NCBI RefSeq assembly: GCF_040807025.1
Contig: NC_090967.1
Span: 4,338,001 to 4,402,000, forward strand
Source: Struthio camelus
Lineage: Eukaryota; Chordata; Aves; Struthioniformes; Struthionidae
Direction: 5' to 3'
DNA length: 64,000 bases
Shown: piece after piece, positions 11,312 to 38,100 of the stretch
Position numbering within the stretch: position 1 is the stretch's first letter
Layout: the number at the start of each line of letters is the position of its first letter
Notes under the pieces: generated by a model
What the model was told of the DNA's origin: nothing
Database searches by the model: none
The model's input: only the letters and a program-made list of their open reading frames with translations
Position numbers and translations under genes: made by a program

Positions 11312-12870
11312 AAATATATGGCTGAGAATCACAAGACAAACCCAGCTCGGGACAGCTCTGCGGGGAGACGCTGTCCAGCTCCGCAGCTGGATCGGCTCGC
11401 AGGCTGCCCCCGCGACGGCAGCGAACGGCTACCCCATCCGCGCGACCGCCGGGGCCGTCCCCGCGGGCAGAGACGCCCCGCCGCAGCGCGAGACCCGAGC
11501 GAGCAGCAGCTCAGCACCGCGGCCGGTCCCTCCGCTCGGGTTCGGGCGCCCGCCAACGCGGCGTCGCGGAGGAAGAGTTTTGCAAAGGCGAAGAGGGACC
11601 CGAAAACACCGTCAGTCCAGCTTAGAGACCCCCGTTGGCCTTTGGAAAACCGCCCTTCCCCGAAGCGAAGGGAGTCTTGCTGGGTGGGTTTCACTCGCCT
11701 CCCAGCGGACTGCAACGCGCCGCTGAGCTCAGCCGCGTCTCCCCGCTTCCCTGCCCCTCCTAGAGCTCACGCAAGCCTCCGCTGAACGCCCGCACCGAGC
11801 GCCGAAAACCTGCCGCGGCCGAGCGGCGGGACGCGCTCCCGGGCTCCGCCGAGCGGGGAGGCGCAGTCGAGACTCGGCGGAGAGCACCGGGAGCTCCGCG
11901 CCGCTCCGGGGACCAGCTGGGATCGCCAAGCCCCTTACGGGGCAGCTTATTCCTTATTTCCCTTCCGCAACGAGCCGAGGGCTCGGCTTGAAGTCCAACA
12001 GATCAAGACAATTCACTAAATATCCAGTGCATGACAAGAACAGGCTTTAAAAACAATTATTATTATTATTTTTTTTTTAAACACACAAATCTCTTCCTCT
12101 CTTCCACCCCGCAGACTGACCGCCAGCCCTCCCGGGCCCAGCACACGCGGCTCCGGCGCAGCCAGGCACCCGGCTGGAAGAGGGTGGGAGAGAATTCCCT
12201 GCTACGCTCTTCTCCAGCTAAGCTAAAAATAATACCCCAGACCTCCTCCCCGGGTTCGCAGTGCACCTGCCAACGTCCCCCAGCGAGCTCTCGGCGAGGC
12301 CCACGGCCTCCCCTGCTCTCTGCCAGTACACGCGAGACGGCGGCACCGTTTGGGGCTCGGACGAGCCCCTCGGCTGGCTGTGCCGACCTGGGAGGTTTCT
12401 CCCTTCCCAGCGGCAGATTTCTCTGCTAACCACCTTCGAGCCCACGCGAAAACCAAGAAGGAGATGAAACATCTGAACTCCGGTCCCTCGTCCCCATACC
12501 CCTGACACCTTCTCGCACATACATGCAAGCGCGCACACGTGATTTTTTTTTTTTTTAAACCCAAGTGAACATGTTTCCAAGAGAAAAATTAACATAAGCA
12601 GCAGCACCACGTTTCCCAAGTGTCAGGAGCTCCAGAGACTGATCGGAGCTGGAGCGGAGGCCTGGAGCACCCCAAACCAAAAGAAGTGAAGCCCGTTTTC
12701 GCTCTCGGGGGTCAGCTGGCAGACATTTCCGAGTGATGGTGCTTTGCCGTTTGGACACGAGGTGAGAAGGGGCCGGGGACGAGGAAGAAGGGCGGTTCTG
12801 TCATTTACTGAAGGGCAGGAAATGGTGACAGATAGGCAGATGTACTGACACCAGGCGGTCGGCTCGGTGG

Positions 12871-23958
<11,088 letters not shown>

Positions 23959-26489
23959 GGCCGCGCCGGGCCGTGCGGGGCCTAGCGGGGGCGCGGCCGC
24001 ATGGCCGCGGGGGCGCGCCAACGAGCGCGCGCGGGAGGGGATGGGGGCGGGGCCGAGCCGCGGGGGCGGGGCCGAGCCGCGGGCGGCGGCGGGAGGGGCG
24101 GGGCGGCGGCGTCTCGCGAGAGCGCGGGGCGGGTCTCGCGGGAGCGCGCGCCGGCGGGAGCGCGCGCGGGGGGGGGAGGTGGAGGAGGGGAGGGAAAGGG
24201 CGAGGGCGGAGGGAGGAGATGGCGGCGCGGGGTGAGGGAAGGAGGACGGAGGAGAGGGAGGGACGGGGAGAAGGCGGCGAAGGCCCGGGCAGGGGGACGG
24301 AGGGGGCTCCGGGAGGGCGACGGCGGCGGGGACGGACAACCCCAGCCGAAGGGACAAAGGCTGCAGAGCCAGGCAGAAGGGGGCCGTCGGGCAGCGGGCG
24401 TCACAGGGAAGGAGCGGGCGTCAGGCGTCGGGTCCTTCCCAGGCCTGCCCCGCCGGCCGCCCCGGCCCCCTCGGTCGCTCTCGGCGGCCCCGCGCGCCCA
24501 GCAAAGGCCGAGGGTAACGGTCGAGGGCCTTAACGAAGCGGGGCGGTTAGCAGCCTCGGCCGCTGCGGGCCGGCCTCGCCCTCACGCCTCCCGCCGCCGA
24601 GGAGCCGGCCGGCCTCGCCCGGCCGCGGCCCCGGGAGGCCGAAGAGAGGCCGGCGCCGGGGCCGGGATGGCGGCGGCTCCAGGCCGAGCCGCGCGCCCTT
24701 TGCTCGGGCGCCAGGGGGTTCCCGTCTCCGGCAGCAGGGCAATAAACGCGCGCGGCGGGGCCGGGAGCGGCGGCGTCACCGCGGGGGCGGAGGGGTAAAA
24801 CCGCGGCCTCGCGCCCGGCCCGGCTCCCGTCGCCGCCAGGCCCCCGTTTTCCGCCCGGCTCTCCCCCTCCTCGCTGAGGGCGAAGGCTCTCGGCGTGGTG
24901 CCCGGGCTTCCAGGGACCCGCTGTGACACCTCCATCCCGGGGACGGGCACGGGGACGAGCCGCCTGGCCCCTGCTCGAGGGTCCCGCCGCGGCCGAGCCG
25001 GGCCGGCGCTGGGTGCCCCACCGGATCGGGCCGCCGTGCCTGATCAGAGGGCGTCGCGCAGCGAGATAACGGCCGCGGGCAGCGGGCGGGTGCCAGGCGC
25101 ACGGCCTTGTCCTCGCCGTCCCGCTTGCCACACCTCGGTCACACGCTTTCTTACTCACCGGGGCTCCCGGTTCGCCGCTGGGCTGCCACACGGGGAGCTG
25201 CAAGAGGCCAAACCCTTCCCTTCCCCGCGCCGTGGCCCAGCTGCACTGCCTGGCCCAGCTCAGGCCGTGGCTGGCTCTTCCCTCCTCAAAGGTGTTTCTC
25301 CCCATGGAGAGGGGTCTCGGGGTGGGGTTATACCTACCGACGGAGAGCAGGATCGGACCATGAGTCTCCAAAATGCTGGTCTGGCAAGGCAATGAGGGAG
25401 CTCTGTGGCACAAAGGAGCTCTGGTGGCATCTAGGTGGGGGTCTGGAGGCCAAGTGGACCCAGTCTGGGTAAGGAAGGAGGATGCCCAGGCCCGTGTAAA
25501 TCTGTGTCATGATGTTAAATCCCCCAAGGGGGCTGTCCGAGCGCAGGTGCCTTTCCGGGACGTCAGGCCCGGGGTTTTTTCCATCCCACTGGAGTTTGGG
25601 GTCATGGCGTGGAGGGTGCTGTGGCTGACGTGCCTCCGGGCTGACGCCCTCACCACAGGGAGAGGGAAACGTGGGAAAGCAGCAGCCAACAAACTCCAAC
25701 CCTTAGCAGGGAAACTGAGGCACGGAGGGCAGGGGCTAGCCCTCGTGGGAGCACCGGCCTGGGTGGCAGCACCCAGGCGTCCAGCCCAGCAGCTCTCACC
25801 CTGGTCCCCGGGACCAGAAGGGGTCAACATTTGTTGAGCACAAGATAAGTAGCAGAGTCCAAGTCAACATTTTCCCCGGATGTTGTTCTCAACACCTATA
25901 TAACGCAATTAATGCTGATACGCTGATCTAAAAAAAGGGAAATTGGGCCCGAAATGGGTGAAAGTTCATTGGCAGCTGCGGCAGCCGGGACTTTGCCCCA
26001 CCAGCCCTGGCCCCTCCTGCCCCCCCTTAGCGGAGGAGGACAAAAACATTTAGCTAATGAATTACGGAGCGGCGCAGGTCCTTCCTGGCAGCCCGGCCAT
26101 CACTCAGCGCTGATCCCCAATCAGGGCCCGGGTGATTTTGCAATCCTTGATGCTATTTCTGTGTGGTTGGAGTTTAAACTTTGCCACTTGGGTCAGGGCA
26201 CCGCAGAGGAGGAGGAGGCTGGCTTCGGTGTCCGGCCCGCTCCCTCTGCGTGCCAAGGGGGTTCGAAGGACGGGACGGACCCACAGACCCTGCTCCGCTA
26301 GAGCTGGGATCTAGCACAGGTAGGTCCTGGCTGCCAGCACTCACCGCTGGGCACTCGAGCCGCTCCGTCAGCCCCGGGGCCGATGGGGCTTGCTGGCAGG
26401 AGAGAGCGAGCGTGACGAGGAGCGATGAACCCCCGTCCTGGGGACGGCTGGGCAAATGTCATGTTCCCAAACTGGGCTTGAAGGGCTCT

Positions 26490-26820
26490 TTGGGTGGGTG
26501 GTCAATAGGTTGGGAGGGTCAGAGGGGTGGTGGATTGGGTGGTTGGGTGGTAGTTTGATAATCGATTGGGTGGCCGGTTGGTCATTCGATCAGTCAGTTG
26601 GGCAGTTGGTTGGTCGGTCAGTCGGTCAGTAGGTTGGTTGATTGGTCAGTCAGTTAGTCAATCAATTGGCTGGCTGGCTGATTGGCCATTTGGTCTGTTG
26701 GTTGGTCAGTTGATTGATTCGGCTGGTTGACTAGTTGGGTGGGGTTGGTCAACTAGTTGGCCAGTTGGTCAGCCAGCTGGTTGGTCACCTGGTCCGTTGG
26801 CCAGCTGGTTGGGTCTGGGG
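26490..26820. repeat. Degenerate GGTT/GTCA tetranucleotide tract
   Basis: About 330 bp built almost only from GGTT, GGTC, AGTC, AGTT and TGAT-type tetramers in irregular order, for example TTGGTTGGTCGGTCAGTCGG. It looks like an old tetranucleotide microsatellite diverged by point mutation and slippage. It is strand-asymmetric (G and T rich on the plus strand). Confidence 0.8.
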
Positions 26821-27179
26821 TATCAAACCGTCCCTGATAACTGGCGCGTTCCTGGTAGACCAGGGCTGAGTCCCCTTCTCGGGGCCGGCCAACAGTAGCT
26901 GCCCCTGCCCCCACCATGTTAACCACCCAAAATGATTAACCTGATCTTCCCGAGCACGTCGCGCGTGGCGGATGGGTCTGTTGGGGAAGCTGAGCAGCAC
27001 CCAGGCCTGGGTGCCCCTCGTCCTCCTGTTCCAGGGGTGCCGGGGCAAGTGTGTGCCCGTGGGGAGGGTCAGCCCTGGCTTTGCAGTTCTCTTGGGGGAA
27101 AAAACATAGGGAGTGGGAGTTTCAGCCACTGGAAGGGGGCAGAGGGAGGGACCCAGCTTCAGCAGAGCTACCCCTGGGC

Positions 27180-27530
27180 CCCCAAGTCTGTGCATGCACA
27201 TGTGTGCCCGGCCATATACGTGCTCTGCCTCCCACACGTGCACATGCGGAGACCTGGGCTTGCCTGGATGCGCTCGCACACTCACAAATACGTGGGTACG
27301 TCTGTCCAGATATGCCCACAAGCACGCAGCTGCATGGCCGTGCACCGGCACATGGTCACACGCTTGCAGGTATGCACACATGCACGTGGCCCCACACACA
27401 CACGTGTCAGCATGGTCACAGCCACCTACCTACACATCTGCCTGCTCCTACGCACGTGTCCACATAGTCACAACTGTGCGCACGTGTGTAGAGACATGTC
27501 CCCACAGTCTCACACACGTGTCCCTTGCAC
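27180..27530. repeat. Cryptically simple alternating purine-pyrimidine tract
   Basis: The tract is rich in CACATG, CACGTG, GCACAC and ACACGT words without a fixed period. It is Z-DNA-prone and dense in E-box cores (CACGTG occurs more than once). It ends about 170 bp before the CREB3L3 start codon. Confidence 0.7.
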
Positions 27531-27697
27531 CAGCCCTGTGCCCATCCCACAATTCGGGGTGTCCTCGGGCGCCCCAGCCCTGGGGTCATGCCGTTCAGGG
27601 GAGGTGGCTGGGCCCTGGGGAGGAGGGCAGAGGCCAGCGGTGACCATGGGGCAGGGGGGACCGGGGCCGGTGGCCTGACCCTGCCGCCTCCCCAGCC

Positions 27698-30900
<3,203 letters not shown>

Positions 30901-31218
30901 GCAGCACCTAGGACCATGGGGGACAGTGGGGTGGCTTAGCACCTCATCCCCTATGGGACAGGCCCTCAAAGCGGCCCTGCTGGCGTCCCCACTCCAGGCG
31001 TGGGCAGAGGCTGGACCCATTTGGCTTTGCTCTTATCTGTGAGCTGGGAAGGGGCAACTGGTTCCCACTGGCCTTGCTGGGAGGGAAGGGGCTGTCCTCA
31101 GCCCCCCTGGGGGCAGCAGCAGTTGTGGGAGATGCAGGGTCCCCCAGGATGGGGACAAGGGGACATCAACATTGCAAGTTGTTAGTTTTGTTCTTTTTTT
31201 AGCTTCATTTTCATCTCT

Positions 31219-31224
31219 AAATAA
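31219..31224 (+). terminator. CREB3L3 polyadenylation signal
   Basis: A canonical AATAAA lies 319 bp after the stop codon, followed within 20 bp by another (AAAAATAAAAAAG). It gives a 3' UTR of about 340 nt. Confidence 0.85.
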
Positions 31225-31249
31225 AAGTTATTTTGGAAAAAATAAAAAA

Positions 31250-32040
31250 GAAAAGAAAAACTGCCTTAGCTGAGTAGAGGGTGAGCCACGGGGGAAATCA
31301 AGGGCCAGGGCCTCCTCCTGCCCTGCTAGGACGCAGATGGCCAGATCCTGCCCAGGGCTGAGCAGGGAGCACCGCTGCAAGCGCAGCAGAGAGACCATCT
31401 CACAGCTGCCAGCCTCACCGCTGGGCCAGGATCTGGAGAAAGCCCTTCACTGGGCCGCCAGGATCTCCAGGATGATGAGGGAGGTCTGGCCACACCACAG
31501 TCTCTCCCTTGGTCTCTAACCCGAGTTCAAGGGCTGGAAAGAGGAAAGAAGGGATAGACAGTTACCTTCATCCAGAATAAGGCAGGACAAGGAATTAGTT
31601 CCCAAGTGCAGATACCAGCCACAGCTGCACCTGGAAGCATTCACACCCTGCACGTGTCCTCACCTAAAGTGGGAATAAGTGTCTCAAAGTCCAAGAGACC
31701 CCATGAGAGGGGGAGGAACAAACCCCTGCAGGCACGAGGCTCAGAGGAGAGCTACCAGGCCAGGCAGGGGCTCTGCGGGAGCCCAGCACCAGCGCAGAGC
31801 ACAGGGCATGCAAGGAATCCCTCAGATCTCTGCTCCTGCAGACCACGTCCTGCTCCGCATTTGAGCAAACCTCCTTGTGCTGCTCCAGGTTTGGGTCCTG
31901 CGCCCCAGCAGCCCCAGCTCTCTGGCCCCTCAGAGGCTGCAGGGCGCAGCTAGGCCTCTCTCAGGGAAGAAATTGGGTCCTGCTCAGCTCATTTCAAGCA
32001 GGGGATGGATCACCCTTCCCAGGCTGGTGGGTGCAGCTGC
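31250..32040. other. Tail-to-tail spacer between CREB3L3 and SIRT6
   Basis: About 800 bp of moderately GC-rich DNA between the converging poly(A) sites. I see no exon, repeat array or RNA gene in it. Confidence 0.6.
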
Positions 32041-32064
32041 ACAGACACACACGATTCAAGTGTA

Positions 32065-32070
32065 TTTAAT
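32065..32070 (-). terminator. SIRT6 polyadenylation signal (ATTAAA)
   Basis: Plus-strand TTTAAT reads ATTAAA on the SIRT6 strand, 97 bp beyond the stop. It is the second most common poly(A) hexamer. No AATAAA is seen nearer. Confidence 0.65.
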
Positions 32071-32166
32071 ACTTACATAAAAAATGGACAATATTTAAGG
32101 GTATAAAAAAAGTCGGTAGGAAAAGTGGCACAGACTAGCGTCTAGACAGCCAGGAAACAGTCTGGG

Positions 32167-35100
32167 TCAGGTGAGGAGAGACTCCACCTTCATCTTCTTT
32201 GCCGTTGTTGGCCCCGTGTCCAGGCTGGGACAGTCCTGCTTCAGACTGTCACGGTGCTCTGTGAGCGTGGTCCCAAGGTCAGAGTGCACCCCAGTAGTGC
32301 CATTGTGCTGGGAGATGGGGTCTTCTTTGAGTGGTCGGCGAGCCCCAAGGTCAAATTTGAAGAGCTGTTCAGGCTTGATGAGCTCGGCACTCTCTACCAC
32401 CACCGGCCCCGTCCACTCCGGCACCTCCAGCCCCAGGTGCTTCATCAGCTTTGTCATGACGTCGTCAACGTAGGCGTGGATGCGCAGGTCAGCCTGTCTG
32501 TCCTGGGGCAAGTGAGGGCAAGAGCAGCGTTAGGGGACAAATGTCTGTTCCTGGAGAGCGCCTGGGGACACCGAGTCCAGGGCTTCTGTCCCTGAGATGT
32601 CATCCCTGGAGGAACATGAACCAGGACCCTGACACCATGGGACTGTCTGGCACCACTCCCTGGCTACGCTGCAGGCAGACAGGGCTTTAAACACAGCCCA
32701 GAAAAGGGGCCAGTGGTGCAGAGCTGGGCAAGTGGGCCCAGGTCACAGCGGGACAAGGATGAGGGATACGGAGCATACACCAGGCTTTGGGGCGGGTTTT
32801 TATTCCACTCTTAACATTTACCTTCCATTTCTAGGCGTTTAAGCAGAGTTGCAGGTTTAATCCCTGCAACTACAGAAGTCCAGCCCCATTCGCTTGCTAA
32901 GCAAGGTCCCTCTCCTCCAGCTGGTTGCTCCAGAGGTGACGAGGTGCAAGGACTAACCCGCACCGGGGTCGAAGCAAATAATGCAAGGGAAAAGGGGCAG
33001 AACAGAGCAAACTGCTGCGAATGCAGCGAGCTGGCCAGGATACCCTCACTCACGTGCTTGGTTGCCTGTAGGTTGACTATGACCAGCTTCCCTCCCCTCT
33101 TCTTCGTGATCAGCGGGAGGTTGCCGCTGGGTTTGATCTGCAGAGAGGTCCCCAGCGTGACAGAGAGATCAGCTTTCCTGCAAGAGGGAGATAAAACATC
33201 CAGGGCAGAGAAAAAAACGTGGCTGCTTCTCTCACCCTGCCCCAGTCTGGAGCCTATGAGCTTCCCATTCGGGAAAGCAAAGCTGTGGCCAGAATTTGCA
33301 GCATTTTTTCTTGGCCACTGTCTGGGCTGAGGGCTGGGCATTGCTGTCCAGCCCCAGAGATGCTCCCTGCCAGAGCTGCGAGGCACAAAACATGTCGAAC
33401 AAAGCCAGGCAGGGGCAGCACAAGGTCTGCTGCAGTCCCAGCGGCGGGCAGGGAGCACGGGCAGCCTTCCAGGAGCACCTGGAAGCTGCAGGCATCAGCT
33501 CCTGCGCTGCCCCAACAGAGAGAAGGGCCCAAACACGGTACCTGCAGGCTTCATCCGCCAGCGTGAGGTCGCGGTCGGGCAGGGAATCTTCCCAGTCCAA
33601 AATGGTGTCTCTTAACTTCCCTCTAGAAAAGACACAGACCACAGTTACCCCTGCCAGGTGGGAAGAGGCAGCAGAGCTGCTCTGGGAGAGATGGGATGGC
33701 TCGAGTGGCCCAGACCCTCATCGCACCCTCCTTGGCCCCGCACTGCAGAGGGACAGGAAAGAGCCTAGGACAGCCGCAGGCCCCAGCAATAACAACCCCA
33801 CAGATGAGGGAAATGCAGAATTTGCCTGCAAGAGGCATTTTGTGGCTGGTACTGTAATGCTACCAAAAGTCACCAACGCGGCAGCTGTTTTGCTGGCCCA
33901 GCTCAGAGCAGGGGTGTGTCTTTAACTCCCCAGCATCAGAGGTGGATCAGTACAGCTCTGCCCCATGGCCTGTGTTCCCGGCTCTGCCGCACCGACACTG
34001 CAGCCAGGCTGGATGCAGAGAGGAAAAACCAGCTGGGCTGGGCGCACGTCCCGGTCAGCCTGGGTGCACAAGCAGGCGAGGGGCACGCGGAACGGGTCGG
34101 GGTGCCAGATCATACTAGGACACCGCCAGCTTTGGAGCGGCAGAGCTGGAAACACCACCTACGTTCCCCTACTGAAGGTAAGTGGCAGCAGGACAAAGCA
34201 GTGGCCGTATGCTGCTGCAGGGGAAGGGGTGTCTAGGGCTCTAATCCTACAGCAGAGCGTTCTCCGGCATGGGGACACGCTCAGGTATCAGCGAGGGAAG
34301 GTGCCCAAAAGGAGGCTGCGTGGCTAGTAGCTGGGACTACTCAAGAGACTCAGGCGCTGGCCTCCTACCTGGGCCTTTGAAGATCTCCCCTACAGCTGCT
34401 GCTTATTCACCTGAACTGGAGGGACTATGGGACCAATCCTGCAAAGTGAAGTCTGAGCACCAGCATCACTCGCTCCTCCCTGCCCAGGTGCTCAGCCTGC
34501 GGCCGGGCAGTGCAGGGCCCAGCAGGCTACCAGGGCACGTGCCCAGGGGGGCCGCCGGCCAGCAGCCCCCGTCGCGGAGGCGCCCCGGCGGAGACATACC
34601 TGCAGGCCCGCAGCCCTCGGGCTTTGGTGACGCTGCACAGCCTGCCCGTCGGCTTCAGCCCCATGCTGCCCACGACCGTGTCCCGCACGTACTGCCTGCA
34701 CACGCAAGAGAGCCGGTGCCATTTGGGGCCGAAGACGCAGAGCGGTTCACGGCCACCGCGCGCTGAGGTGGCACAGCTGTGGAACAGCCCCGCACGGCAC
34801 GGCTCACACTGCAGACACCCCACACTAGAGGAAGCAGGGGATGGCTCAGAGCCACCAAGAATAAGAGTTCGGTCTCTCAGTCCTGTGCCAATCTGGGCCT
34901 TCGCCTGTACCTACGGCGACTTCCCAGTCAGGGAGCTCTGACCAACAACTCCAGAGCCACAGAGGTCTGCTACAAACCGGGATGGAAAATCCAGCTTGTA
35001 GCAACCTCCTCTTCTCTCTCTGGCTATCAGGCACCCTGCCGCAAGCAGCCCTGTCGGCACCTCAGCCTCACCACGGCAAGCAGGATTTGAGGAGCGGCTC

Positions 35101-38100
35101 CCAGACGACGGAGACCTCCTCAAACGCTCGTTTCCCACTACTTGACGGGGATTAGGATTCAGACAGGACAGACCTGTCAGTGACCCCGACACGCTCTGCA
35201 TTAGAGCGCTGCCAGACAGACATCCCTGCGGCACGTGCAGGGCCTCCAGCCTTCGCCGGGGAGAGCAGCGAAGCCCCCACGGCGCTGACGCCCTCCCCGG
35301 GCTTGGGACTCAACGTACTTGCCACATTTCACGCACTCTTCCACAAACATGTTCCCGTGCAGCTCGGCCAACTTGTCCCTGCAGAAGAAACAGCAGAGGT
35401 GAGCCGGGGAAAGGGGGGGCCCGGGAGCACCGGGGAAGCTGCCCAAACGCCTCTCCTCTTGGGGCGTGGGGGACGCTCGTGTCTGCGCCTCGGGGGCCTC
35501 CCCACTTGCCAGCTCTGCCAGACTAGGACATCAGGAGACGCAAGGGTGGCTGGGACCCCGTGCTACGGCCCCGGGACAGTGCCCTAGGATGGGGTCAACA
35601 CTGAAGGAAATCACATTACTTTAACCCATCTGCTAGTGGCACCTTCAAATTAGGCCGATTTACCTCCCTGTGACAGGGTGTACAAAACACCCTGGGGAGG
35701 GACAGCACGTCCTGGCTTTTTAATTTTAAATATTTCCAGCCACAGCACCAGTTCCAGCCCCTGTTCTGACCGAAGCCTCAAGCCTTGTTCACGTCCAGTA
35801 ACTACCTGGGCTTTTGCTTTCCCCAACATGCAACGTTTTTCTCTCCGTCCTTCCACGGTTCCAGGCCTTGGCCAATAATCAACTCAATTCACCAACTTGG
35901 CAAGGGCAGCTGTCATCCATGAGAGCTACCAAGCACCCTGGAAAGCACCTTCACTGCTTTCACAAGATTCAACTCTCCTAGCAGAGCCCTTTGCTACAGA
36001 AAGGACGCTGCACGTTTTGACTAAAGCTTCCCCTTGCGCTCAGTGCCAGCCTCAAAGTGCTGAAGCTAGCGGAAAACAAGGCCACGCTCTTCCTGCGAGT
36101 CCCAGGATGACTAGGAACCTCCTCCAGGAGGAACAGAGACAGGATTGACTTGATTTCCACAATGCTGAACGACTTTAACCCCATTTCAGGACCAGTTACT
36201 TAAGCACGTGCTTTACTTGGGCAGAAGAGCTTGGGCTAAACCAGAGTGCAAGCCAGTGGCACTAGGCTGATAGGGGCACAGCTGAGTTCTGGGCCCATGA
36301 TTATTTCCTATTCCTTATGCTATGGTTGTTCAATTTGAAAGGGCAAGTGTGGTATTAGGAGCTCAGGGCTAATGAACAATGGGAAATATCTCCTCGAGGT
36401 GGCTCTCTGCTTAGCCAGTGCTGGCTGAAGCCATCTGCAAGATGCATCTTCTCTGAGGTCCCATTCACACGCCTCATTCTCATCCCAACTCCCCTCATTT
36501 CATTTTCTTACTTGAATTCAGCTGCTCTCCCCTTCCCTTCCAGGCAGCTCCAAGCAGTTTGGCTCACAAGACAATTACTGGTCTTAAGTGCTGGAAATGG
36601 GTTTTATTGTGGGCTGAAGTTCCTTGAAGGGAGAAGAGTCTATCGCAGCTAGCGCTAATGGAAAGGCAGGTTCCTTTGAGGACATCTTTGAAACGGCTGC
36701 TGTGCAGCTAAATGCACTTCAGTCTCCACCCACGCGGGGAGCAGAGATCTCGTACCCTCAGCTCCTGCACGTCGCAGCTCCCAGCGGTGGGAACACCGCT
36801 GGGCTGGATCCCTGACCCCACCGCAGCTGGCGAGGAAATCGGAGACCACGGCCGGTAAGTCAGATCAGTTCTAACTGCGGGACTCTCTCTGCCCTGCCGC
36901 CCTCCCAGAGAAGTCTGGCAAATTTATTTAGAGACAAAGTACCTTTTAAGGCTATCTTGGACCCAGGCATGGCTTCACCACTGGGGCAGCACCGCCTTTA
37001 ATAATTTTCTCTCAAGAAACTCAGTTTAAGCAAATCCTAAAATAGTACGAAATGCAGTGCTCTGGGACAGCTCTAGCAGTGCTGGTAGAACAGGGTGATA
37101 TAAGTCTCTGCGAACAACTGGAGCAGTTTCGGATGCTCCTGCCCACTCTCCCGTGCCTTCACCCCCATGCTGACGGGTGCTGCTGCCAGGGAGCAGAGGC
37201 AGTGGAAAGGACCCGTGTGCCCTGACCCCAGCCCCGAGCCCTGTCCCTGGCCTCTGCCACCAGGAGCACATGCCTTATGCGAAGCTGCTGTTTCCCTCTG
37301 CAGCAGGGCAGGCTACGATCCCCAGGCAGTTGGGTAACACAGCTTGGCTGCGCAGTCTGCTGCTGCAGCTCAGCTGACAGGCGGTAGGTAACCTGCTACA
37401 GCCCAACAGCACTGTCTGCCTGTTCTGCTTGTGAGCACCCTTGGCACCTGGCTGGGTGCACTACTGAAAAGCATCACCTGAGGCTGATTTCATTTCATTA
37501 CCCCTCAGATTATTGCCACAACCTCTCTTCTCTGAATTCAAGCTGGTTTACATCCCCTTCCCCCACCAATGCATTCCGGTTTCCCCGCTTGTATCAGTGG
37601 GCAGACAGCTTCCAAGCTGGACATTTCTTGGAAGCAGAGCATTCAGGCCCCAGCATCAAGAGAAAATTAGCTGGCCCATTTTGTTAGGAGCATTGGCAAG
37701 AGTTTGCACATGCGACCACCCTAACTGGGCAGCAAGAACAGCCACACAACAGTGGCTGGGGCTGGGGCAGGCACAGGGGACCCAGAAGCAAGGCGGGAGA
37801 AGCAGTACCGTGGGAATCCCGAACGGACGTGAAGGCCGTCCACGTTCTGGCTGACCAGGAACTTGAGGATGCCGACTCTCTGCAGCCCCAGCAGTGCCAT
37901 GTGAGTCTTGGAGGGCCTGGCATTCTCAAAGGTGGTGTCAAATTTTGGGGAGAGCCCCTTCTCTTCCATAGTCCAGACACCATTTGGCCCCCTGTGGCAG
38001 AGCAGACAGAAAAGTGATGATCACAGACTCTAAGATGCTTGTGAATGCATCACGAGCACTATCAACAGAGTAAGAGCAAGACTCTGCTAAATGAAGGTCA

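Larger units (their letters stand above)
8190..12870. other. Intergenic CpG-rich block between presumed ZBTB7A 5' end and MAP2K2 stop
   Basis: I recognise no coding exon. CpG-dense segments lie at roughly 9280-9850, 10080-11130 and 11330-11950, separated by AT-rich pockets. Splice-donor-like sites on the minus strand include CAA|GTAAGT (exon side ending 9193) and CAG|GTAGGG (exon side ending 10354). A perfect 10-bp palindrome, GGTACGTACC, at 11104-11113 gives donor-like sequence on both strands. Part of the right end must be MAP2K2 3' UTR. The block may hold further alternative first exons of ZBTB7A or unannotated non-coding RNA; neither is proven. Confidence 0.4.
25130..27690 (+). other. CREB3L3 upstream region with TATA box and candidate 5' non-coding exon
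   Basis: CpG density falls away after about 25.1 kb. A TATA box, TATATAA, lies at 25897-25903 in an AT-rich pocket. A strong plus-strand splice donor, GCACAG|GTAGGT, follows with its exon side ending at 26318. CREB3L3 coding begins two bases after an acceptor at 27694-27695, so an upstream exon is expected and 25.93-26.32 kb is a plausible one. Within it, minus-strand GGCAAAGTTTA (near 26175-26185) resembles an HNF4 half-element, fitting the known liver/gut expression of the family. Promoter and exon are inferences. Confidence 0.35.

Noticed and set aside
1-12000. ZBTB7A coding exon
   Set aside because: Expected by synteny nearby, but no BTB or zinc-finger sequence is visible in any frame, so only 5' non-coding parts are proposed.
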